A DNA stretch of 64,000 nucleotides, from contig JAEWMY010000026.1 of the NCBI GenBank assembly GCA_023393015.1, forward strand, positions 14,885 through 78,884. Direction: 5' to 3'. Below the pieces are notes generated by a model. That model saw only the letters and a program-made list of their open reading frames with translations. It was not told the DNA's origin and searched no databases. Position 1 is the first letter of the stretch, and each line of letters starts with the position of its first letter. This DNA comes from Spirochaetota bacterium (GTDB taxonomy: Bacteria; Spirochaetota; Spirochaetia; Treponematales; Treponemataceae). The translations under genes and the position numbers were made by a program. Shown here in pieces: positions 57,738-64,000 of this stretch.

Positions 57738-59603
57738 ATGAATGAAGGGACAAAGAAGGTCGGGAATGCTGGAACGGCGGTTCGGTTTCCCCTCTCGGTC
57801 AAGCTCATCGGGATAATAAGCCTTATCGTCCTCCTTTCGATGTCGACGGTTACGGCGATAGCGACGAGGTTTTTCGCCGAAGACTCCCGCATGAGCGCGG
57901 AGGTCAACAACCTTTCGCTCAACCGCGCCGTGGCATTGCAGATCGAAAGCGAGATAACCGCGCTATTTACCGGCGTCCTCAACCTCCTCGACAATCTTCG
58001 CGCCGATTCGTCGGACGCGATCCGGCATGACATAACCGTCTCGAACTATTTCACGCGGAACCCCGCCGTGGCCTGGATCGGCGTGCCCGGCGAGGAGACC
58101 GTCGCGAATCGGGATTTCTTCTCTTCCAACGGCATCGACGAGCGTCTCGTGGAGGATTTTCTCAAAACGAAGGAAGCGGAGGCCGCGCGGGCGCGGGGAG
58201 GGGAATTCCTTCTCGTGAACGCGAGTGTCGCGATCGGTCTGCCCGCCGCCGTCCTTTTCGCGCCATGTCGGGATTTCGGGACCGAAAACTACGTCGCGTG
58301 CGTGTTCTCAACGGCGAATTTCCAGAGTATCGTCCAGGGAGACTCGTACGCCGCGATGTTCGCGGTCGCGTACGACGGGGAAGTCGTCGTACACCATGAT
58401 TTCGCCGTGGTCAAGTCCGGCGTGAACCTGGCGGATGACCCCCTCGTGGCGAAGAGCCTTTCCTCCGGCACGAGCAACATGCAGTTCCGGTACCGTGCGG
58501 CCGACGGAACGGAACACCTCGGCGCGTTTCACAGGATATCCCTCGGGTCTCTCACCGTCCTTTCGAGCGTGCCGCTCGACCTCGTATACCTGGCCGCTGT
58601 TGACGTGGCGCGACGAAACGCGATTCTCACGGGAATCGTCCTCCTCCTTTCGATCCTGTCCGTGTGGTTTTTTTCCAAGACCGTAAGCCAGCCGGTGCTG
58701 ACCCTCGTGGACGCGGCCCGAAAGATCGAGCGGGGCGTTTACGAGACGGGCCTCAAGCCGACGACGCGCGACGAGCTCGGCCTCCTTACCAACAGCTTCT
58801 CCTCGATGGGAAAGGGCCTCGCCGAACGCGAGCACATCAAGGAAACCTTCGGGAAGTTCGTAAACAAGGAGGTTGCCGAGCGCGCCCTTACCGGACAACT
58901 CGCCCTCGGCGGCGTCAGGAAGACCGCGACCATCTTTTTTTCGGACATTCGGTCCTTTACCGCGATTAGCGAGCGATTGGCTCCGGAAGCGGTCGTCGAA
59001 TTCCTCAACGAGTACATGACCCGCATGGTTTCCTGCGTCGAGCGGACGGGAGGAGTCGTGGACAAGTTTATCGGCGACGCCATCATGGCGGTATGGGGAA
59101 CGCCCGTCTCCACCGGGAACAGCAAACGCGACGCGCTCGAGTGCGTACGCGCGGCCCTCTTGATGAGGAAGTCCCTGGTCGAGTTTAACCGCGGGCGCGG
59201 CACGGACGACAAGCCGGTGATCAGGATCGGTTGCGGGATCAATACGGGCGCCTGTCTCGCGGGGCAGATCGGCTCGGCTCAAAGGATGGAATACACGGTC
59301 ATCGGGGACGCGGTAAACCTCGCGAGCCGCATCGAGGCGCTCAACAAGCCGCTCGGTACCGACATACTCGTTTCGGAAAAGACGTACTCGCTCGTCAAGG
59401 ACTACGTGATCGCGGAAGTCATGCCCGCCATACGGGTAAAGGGTAAAAGCGAGCCGTTGAGGATTTACGCGATCATAAACTTCAAAGGGGTGCGCGGACC
59501 CTCGACGCTCGCGGAAGTGCGCGGACTTCTCGGAATACCGATACCGACCGAGGTTGTCGACATGGAAAAAGAAGAAGTGAAGTATGAGATTCTCAAGAAG
59601 TGA
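57738..59603 (+). CDS. HAMP-containing class III adenylate cyclase
   Basis: A 621-residue membrane cyclase. Helix 1 is at about 22-45, a Cache-like extracytoplasmic sensor spans 46-285, helix 2 lies at about 290-312, and a HAMP linker (VSQPVLTLVDAARKIERG) precedes the catalytic domain. Metal-binding Asp403 (FSDIRSFT) and Asp447 (GDAIMAVWG) are present, with YTVIGDAVNLASRIEAL. It should make cAMP when its sensor is engaged. A GGAAGGTG site precedes the start. Its last 20 bases overlap the next gene, a FecR protein, repeating the cyclase-FecR association seen at 46728-52088. Confidence 0.93.
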   Translation: MNEGTKKVGNAGTAVRFPLSVKLIGIISLIVLLSMSTVTAIATRFFAEDSRMSAEVNNLSLNRAVALQIESEITALFTGVLNLLDNLRADSSDAIRHDITVSNYFTRNPAVAWIGVPGEETVANRDFFSSNGIDERLVEDFLKTKEAEAARARGGEFLLVNASVAIGLPAAVLFAPCRDFGTENYVACVFSTANFQSIVQGDSYAAMFAVAYDGEVVVHHDFAVVKSGVNLADDPLVAKSLSSGTSNMQFRYRAADGTEHLGAFHRISLGSLTVLSSVPLDLVYLAAVDVARRNAILTGIVLLLSILSVWFFSKTVSQPVLTLVDAARKIERGVYETGLKPTTRDELGLLTNSFSSMGKGLAEREHIKETFGKFVNKEVAERALTGQLALGGVRKTATIFFSDIRSFTAISERLAPEAVVEFLNEYMTRMVSCVERTGGVVDKFIGDAIMAVWGTPVSTGNSKRDALECVRAALLMRKSLVEFNRGRGTDDKPVIRIGCGINTGACLAGQIGSAQRMEYTVIGDAVNLASRIEALNKPLGTDILVSEKTYSLVKDYVIAEVMPAIRVKGKSEPLRIYAIINFKGVRGPSTLAEVRGLLGIPIPTEVVDMEKEEVKYEILKK

Positions 59604-62439
59604 CGTTCTTTTCACGGGAATCATACTCGCTCTCGTTTCCGTTCTTGTCGTCCTTTTTGTCCGGGACATAAATCTCGTTCTCGGCGGAAGCGGAGCCGAA
59701 GAAATCGGAACGATCGCTTTCAAGAAACGTTCCGCGACGAGGCGCCGGGCGTCTTCGTATCGTTGGGAGCGCCTGAGGAGCGAAACCAAGGTGTTTCAGG
59801 GCGACACGATCAGGACGGCGGATTTATCCGGGGTTACCATCGTTTTTGACGACGAAACGGAACTCGAGGTGTTCGAGAACACGCTAATGACGTTTCTGGT
59901 CGTTGACGGCGTCAGTCAGTTCGATTTCCGGCAGGGAACGATGACGATTCGGGGAGGAGAATCCGGCTCCGGCGCGACTCGCGTCATCCGTTCCGGCGAC
60001 AGCGTCATAGAACTCGGCTCGGGCGTCTCGGCCTCGTTCACGCAAACTGGTTCGACCGTATCGGTGGACGTGAGCGCGGGGCAGGCTACCGTGACGGACC
60101 GGACGGGCGCGATAACCGTCATCGGGGAGAATCGCGAGGCGCGCCTGGATTCCGAAACGGGGGAGATCAAAGTCGTCGAGTGGTCGGTCGTTGCTGTCGA
60201 ACCCGCGCAAAACGAGCGGCTCGTGTGGCAAGGCGTCGGGAAAAGCCCGGTGACGTTCGTCGTTTCCGTTTCCGGAGACGACGCGGCTTCCGCAGCCGAA
60301 GATGACTCCGAATCGGAGACGAGCGACCGTGAATGTTCGATCGAGATCAGCAGGAGTCGCGATTTCGCCGTCGTGGAGGCCCGCGTTTCCGCCGCGCTTC
60401 CCGCGCGCTCGCCGACAAGCGTCCCCGTGTCGATCCCGCTCGACGACGGCGTCTGGTATTGGAGGGCGAGCCTCGGCGAGAAGCGATCCCCCGTACGACG
60501 GTTCTCCGTCCTTGCCGCCGCTCCCGTGGAGTTGATCGCCCCGCCCGGACTTGCCGCCGTTACCTTTCGGGAAGAGAAGCCCTCCGTCCGGTTTTCCTGG
60601 ACGCAAAGCGGGCCCGCGGAGGCGTACTCGCTCGAGCTTTCGCGTACCGCGGACTTTTCCTCCGACGTCAGGCGAACCCGGACGGATATGACGGGCGTGA
60701 CGGTAGCGGGGCTTGACGAGGGTACCTGGCATTGGCGCGTGTCGCCGCTTTTTTCCGAGCGCGTCGTCGGAACGATCGAGCCGTCAAAGGCGCGATCCTT
60801 TTCCGTCGGGCGCGCGGAGAAGATGGGCGCGCTGACTCCCGTGTCCCCGCCTGACGGCGCGGTCGTGAACCTGATCGAGGCGAGGGAAGCCGGCATACCG
60901 TTTTCCTGGAAACCGGAACGCGAGGCCGCGTCATACGAGCTTTCCGTCCTATCCGCGCGCGACGCCGCGGGAGAGCCCCTGTTCCTCAAGCGCGTGAGCG
61001 GTACCTGGACAACGATTTCCCTTTCCGAGGCCGCGGCGTTGTCGACCGAGGGGACGTACTATTGGACCGTTCGCTGGATCGACGCCGAGGGCGAGACCTC
61101 GCCGGCCTTCGATCCCGAGCGTTTCGCCGTCGCCGACATTCGGCATACCCTTTCCGCGACATTTCCGCCCGACGGGTATCTCGTCGAGGAATCCCTCGCG
61201 CGTTCCGTGCGGTTCGCCTGGAAAGGAACCGCCTCAAAACGCGCGGTTCTCGAGGTCGCGCGCGACGAATCGTTTTCCGCGATCGCCGCGGAGATTCCCT
61301 CCTCGTCCTTCACGGCCCTGGGATCCCTTTCCGGGCGTGGCGCGTATTTTTGGCGGGTCCGAACGTTCGCGGACGACGGCTCGCTTCTTCTCGAAACCCG
61401 ACCGCGGAGGCTCGAAGTCGTCAGTCCCTTTGCCGCTCCGAAGCTTCTCTCCCCCGGGCCGACGCTCACGATCCTCGACGGCGATACCGCCCGATTTTCC
61501 TGGGAATCGATAGAGGGCGCCGACCATTACCGGCTTACCGTATTCACCGATGCCGGAGTATCAGACGACGGGAATGAATCCGCGTCGTCCAAAGGGACGC
61601 GGACAGTTTTTAACGACGACTCCGTCAACGGGACGTCCGCCGTCGTTCCTCTCGGGGCCTTCCCCGAGGGCGACTATCGCGTCGTAACCCAGGCCTTTTC
61701 CGCCGACGGCCCCCTTTCCACGCGGAATATCGGCTATCGCGCCGAGACGGTCGTATCGGTGAAGAAGCTTCGCCCCGTTACCCTCGTGACTCCCGCGAAC
61801 GGCGCGCGCCTTTCGGGTATCGGGGCGAAGAGAAACGGGGTCACGCTCTCCTGGTCGATGCCGGACGAGCCCGCGAGCCTGTCGGTCCGCCTCCTGCGGA
61901 ACGGGACGCCGTATCACGTTCCTTTCGCGTGGGAGAAGGGCGTGACGACGCTCAAGGTGCCGTCGCTTCCCGAGGGCTCGTATACCTGGACGGTTCGCGC
62001 GTCGATCGGCGAGTTCGACGTTTCGAGCCGCCTCGCGCGTACGTTCGTCGTTCCGCCGATCCCGCTTCTTTCTCCGCCCCGCGACGCGACACCCGGCGAC
62101 GGCGCCGTCATCGGACCGGCCGAACTGAGGCAGGCGAGGGAATTGCGCTTCGCGTGGCTCCCGGTAGAGGGCGCTAACCGGTATTCCTTCCGCGTGTTTT
62201 CCGGTACGGCGCGAACGGTCGTTTTCGAGCTCGCGGACTCCGTCGCGACAGAGGCCGTGATCAGCGATCTTTCGGTTTTCGACCGCGGACGGTATGTATG
62301 GCAAGTTTCGGGTTACCGCGTCGACGAGCGGGGCGACCCGATTCAGGAAGGAACCCCGCTTTCACGCGACTTCACTATCGACTTGCCGGAGATCGCGGTG
62401 CCGCTCCAGCTAAAGGACGTTGAATACTATGGCAAGTAA
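59584..62439 (+). CDS. FecR-domain protein with fibronectin-III-like repeats
   Basis: A 951-residue exported protein. A signal anchor (about 8-27) is followed by a FecR-like domain (about 60-200: TKVFQGDTIRTADLSGVTIVF, VIELGSGVSASF). The rest is a series of roughly 100-residue beta-sandwich repeats with FSW or FAW-type openings (VRFSWTQSG, IPFSWKPE, VRFAWKG, ARFSWESIEG, LRFAWLPVEG) and WHWRV/YYWTV endings, as in fibronectin-type-III-like modules. It probably extends through the periplasm. Its end overlaps the following barrel gene, whose own N-terminus has a similar module. Confidence 0.87.
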   Translation: MRFSRSDVLFTGIILALVSVLVVLFVRDINLVLGGSGAEEIGTIAFKKRSATRRRASSYRWERLRSETKVFQGDTIRTADLSGVTIVFDDETELEVFENTLMTFLVVDGVSQFDFRQGTMTIRGGESGSGATRVIRSGDSVIELGSGVSASFTQTGSTVSVDVSAGQATVTDRTGAITVIGENREARLDSETGEIKVVEWSVVAVEPAQNERLVWQGVGKSPVTFVVSVSGDDAASAAEDDSESETSDRECSIEISRSRDFAVVEARVSAALPARSPTSVPVSIPLDDGVWYWRASLGEKRSPVRRFSVLAAAPVELIAPPGLAAVTFREEKPSVRFSWTQSGPAEAYSLELSRTADFSSDVRRTRTDMTGVTVAGLDEGTWHWRVSPLFSERVVGTIEPSKARSFSVGRAEKMGALTPVSPPDGAVVNLIEAREAGIPFSWKPEREAASYELSVLSARDAAGEPLFLKRVSGTWTTISLSEAAALSTEGTYYWTVRWIDAEGETSPAFDPERFAVADIRHTLSATFPPDGYLVEESLARSVRFAWKGTASKRAVLEVARDESFSAIAAEIPSSSFTALGSLSGRGAYFWRVRTFADDGSLLLETRPRRLEVVSPFAAPKLLSPGPTLTILDGDTARFSWESIEGADHYRLTVFTDAGVSDDGNESASSKGTRTVFNDDSVNGTSAVVPLGAFPEGDYRVVTQAFSADGPLSTRNIGYRAETVVSVKKLRPVTLVTPANGARLSGIGAKRNGVTLSWSMPDEPASLSVRLLRNGTPYHVPFAWEKGVTTLKVPSLPEGSYTWTVRASIGEFDVSSRLARTFVVPPIPLLSPPRDATPGDGAVIGPAELRQARELRFAWLPVEGANRYSFRVFSGTARTVVFELADSVATEAVISDLSVFDRGRYVWQVSGYRVDERGDPIQEGTPLSRDFTIDLPEIAVPLQLKDVEYYGK

Positions 62440-63631
62440 CTTTTTACGGCGCGCCCGCTCCGGTAACGTTCGGTTTATTCTCCTTGTAGCGCTCGGACTT
62501 TCGTCGATTGCCTTCGCTGACGACGGCGCGACCGAGTCACTCCCGCGAGAGAGCGGCAAGTCATATTTCTTTTCATACGACGAAGAGGGCGAACTCGCGT
62601 TTACCCAGATTCTTTCCTGGCAGGGCGACGCGAACGCCCTTTCCTACGAGGTCGAGGTCCGCGATTCCTCGGGCAAGACCCTCGTCGAGCGCGCGACGGA
62701 CGAAACGAGTCTCGAGGTTTCCCTCGCTCCGGGAGAATACAGCTATCGCGTACGCGCGATCAATCTCCTCGGAAAGCGAGAGAGCGTCGGACCGTGGTTC
62801 GTCTTTACGGTCAAGAGAGCCATAAAACCCGAAGTCGACTGGATTTCGCCGAATACCCTGTATCCGGAAGGCGACGAGCTTGTCGTGACCGTCGGCGGAA
62901 CCGGATTCGCCGACGGACTTCGCGTTCGGATCGTCGGGCTCGACGGGACCGGAGACGGGCCGTGGGGAGAGGTCGCCGAATCGTCGCGCGAGCGTATCAA
63001 GGTTTCGTTTTCATCGGACCTGCTCGGATCGGGAGAGTTCAGGTTGAAAGTCGTGAACCCCTCGGGGCTCTCTGGCGTTTCCCGCGAACGGCTGACGGTC
63101 GCCTACCGCGAAAAAAACGCGTATTACGTCTCAGCGGGGTATTCGCCGTTTGTCGCGGTACTCGATCCCTGGTATACCGACCTCTGGGACGACGTCCTCT
63201 ATCCCGCGGGATTCACGATTCGCGGCGGGTATCTGAACGGCAGTGGAAAGAACGCTGATTTCGGTTTCGAGGCCCGCCTCGCGTGTCGTTTTCTTTCCGC
63301 CGAGCGCGATTCCGTGACCGTAGACGAAAACGTCTTCCAGATGGGAGTCGGCTTCGTCTATACCCGGGAACTCCGGGACAGACTCTCCTTCGTCTCGCGG
63401 CTCGGGGCGGGAATCGCCCTCACTGTCATGGAGCTTGACATCGGCGGCATTCAAGGAGGGACGCAGGGGAGCTTGGACCCCGCGTCCTATCTCGGCGCGG
63501 CCGTGCGATATCGGTTCAGGGATGCGTTATTCGCCGAGTTCGGAACCGACTTCGAGATCGTCTTTCATAAGAACTTCGTCACCGCGGGTTTTACGCCGTC
63601 CCTGTCGGTCGGGTATCTCGTCAAGCCCTAG
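62429..63631 (+). CDS. Exported protein with Fn3/IPT modules and C-terminal barrel
   Basis: A 400-residue protein. The ATG at 62429 is preferred; a TTG nine bases upstream is the alternative. The signal peptide covers about 1-30. A fibronectin-III-like module (about 45-130, LSWQGDANALSYEVEVRD) is followed by an IPT/TIG module (about 140-230, ISPNTLYPEGDELVVTVGG). The last 170 residues alternate as membrane strands (YYVSAGYSPFVAVLD, FGFEARLACRF, end SVGYLVKP), predicted as an eight-strand barrel. The hybrid suggests an outer-membrane anchor for the FecR/Fn3 protein encoded just upstream. Confidence 0.8.
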   Translation: MASNFLRRARSGNVRFILLVALGLSSIAFADDGATESLPRESGKSYFFSYDEEGELAFTQILSWQGDANALSYEVEVRDSSGKTLVERATDETSLEVSLAPGEYSYRVRAINLLGKRESVGPWFVFTVKRAIKPEVDWISPNTLYPEGDELVVTVGGTGFADGLRVRIVGLDGTGDGPWGEVAESSRERIKVSFSSDLLGSGEFRLKVVNPSGLSGVSRERLTVAYREKNAYYVSAGYSPFVAVLDPWYTDLWDDVLYPAGFTIRGGYLNGSGKNADFGFEARLACRFLSAERDSVTVDENVFQMGVGFVYTRELRDRLSFVSRLGAGIALTVMELDIGGIQGGTQGSLDPASYLGAAVRYRFRDALFAEFGTDFEIVFHKNFVTAGFTPSLSVGYLVKP

Positions 63632-63712
63632 AAATTCAATCGATATTTTTATATACATTCCCAAAATTGAACGACCAAACACGGTTTTCAAACCAGCGTT
63701 AAGGAGAAAAGC

Positions 63713-64000
63713 ATGATCTATACCACTGAAGTGGAACACATGTGTCCTCTCGCCAAGGCGGCCTATCATGGCCCCGCCCCCATCCCGGAAGAGGGAAAAT
63801 GGGTACAGGCGAAGGAAGTCAAGGACATTTCCGGATTCACCCACGGCGTGGGTTGGTGCGCTCCCCAGCAGGGCGCGTGCAAGCTCAGCCTCAACATCAA
63901 GGAAGGAATCATCCAGGAAGCCCTCGTCGAGACCCTCGGTTGCTCGGGCATGACCCACTCCGCCGCGATGGCCGCCGAGATCCTCATCGGCAAGACCATC
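63713..64000 (+). CDS. GGGtGRT-type protein (5' part only)
   Basis: The first 96 residues are present and the frame is open at the window end. AAGGAG lies at 63701-63706. The opening MIYTTEVEHMCPLAKAA and the stretch GFTHGVGWCAPQQGACKL, then ALVETLGCSGMTHSA, are features I associate with the family annotated as 'GGGtGRT protein', found in anaerobes and spirochaetes, usually next to a NifU-like Fe-S scaffold gene. Several cysteines (10, 47, 53 and near 77) could bind a metal or cluster. The rest of the gene and its neighbour lie outside. Confidence 0.75.
   Translation, partial: MIYTTEVEHMCPLAKAAYHGPAPIPEEGKWVQAKEVKDISGFTHGVGWCAPQQGACKLSLNIKEGIIQEALVETLGCSGMTHSAAMAAEILIGKTI

Noticed and set aside
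1..64000. tRNA, rRNA, CRISPR arrays, insertion sequences or prophage
   Set aside because: No cloverleaf-like element in the short gaps, no regularly spaced repeats, no transposase, integrase or phage gene was seen in any frame.

Overview
The window is a GC-rich, gene-dense stretch of chromosome from a spirochaete, most likely a Treponema- or Spirochaeta-like member of the Spirochaetota. The evidence is the combination of genes: class III adenylate cyclases next to FecR-domain proteins and outer-membrane barrels, a GGGtGRT-type protein, a DUF115/Maf-like protein, lipoproteins with relaxed lipoboxes, HD-GYP and MCP-like proteins, and Bacteroidetes/spirochaete-type topoisomerase IV. No rRNA, tRNA, CRISPR array, insertion sequence or prophage was seen. 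No gap between genes exceeds 300 bases, and many neighbours overlap by 4-41 bases. The species is not determined.

Layout. 1-4861: a leftward operon (small unknown protein, PPP-like phosphatase, Ser/Thr kinase, membrane protein) divergent from a paralogue of the small protein that carries an HU-like DNA-binding domain. 4914-7571: SrkA-like kinase, XRE-cupin regulator and an unknown protein. 7642-9740: KDPG aldolase fused to a VOC-like domain, divergent from KDG kinase. 9785-13437: MgtC-like membrane protein, RsuA-type pseudouridine synthase, and a LemA-TPM-TPM operon. 13613-19217: a TetR-controlled envelope export operon (RND permease, LolA-like periplasmic protein, outer-membrane barrel). 19207-22777: G6PDH and 6-phosphogluconolactonase, then a lone TrpB. 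22931-26851: MCP-like cytoplasmic protein, divergent-site HD-GYP protein and a membrane protein. 26934-36289: cell-envelope genes (DUF115, FtsI with PASTA, signal peptidase I, LysM-M23 peptidase, zinc ribbon, propeller-deacetylase, D,D-carboxypeptidase). 36276-46659: AsnRS, citrate synthase, an EF-G-like GTPase, a coiled-coil protein, ParE and ParC. 46728-63631: two separate sets of class III cyclase, FecR protein and outer-membrane protein, flanking IMPACT, metallophosphoesterase, acyl-ACP thioesterase, a GT39-DUF2141 fusion and a lipoprotein. The start of a GGGtGRT gene closes the window.

How the genes fit together. Eda and KdgK indicate use of 2-keto-3-deoxygluconate (from hexuronates); no Edd is present here. 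Zwf and Pgl feed the oxidative pentose phosphate pathway. Signalling is rich: a Ser/Thr kinase with a neighbouring phosphatase, two cAMP cyclases, an HD-GYP protein and an MCP-like protein. The most distinctive observations are the kinase-phosphatase locus with a divergent HU-fusion paralogue; a recurring promoter layout in which the -10 box lies only 6-11 bases before the start codon with no ribosome binding site (probable leaderless or near-leaderless mRNAs) at about ten genes; and an FGFGD motif shared by the RND permease loop and the mature N-terminus of its partner barrel.
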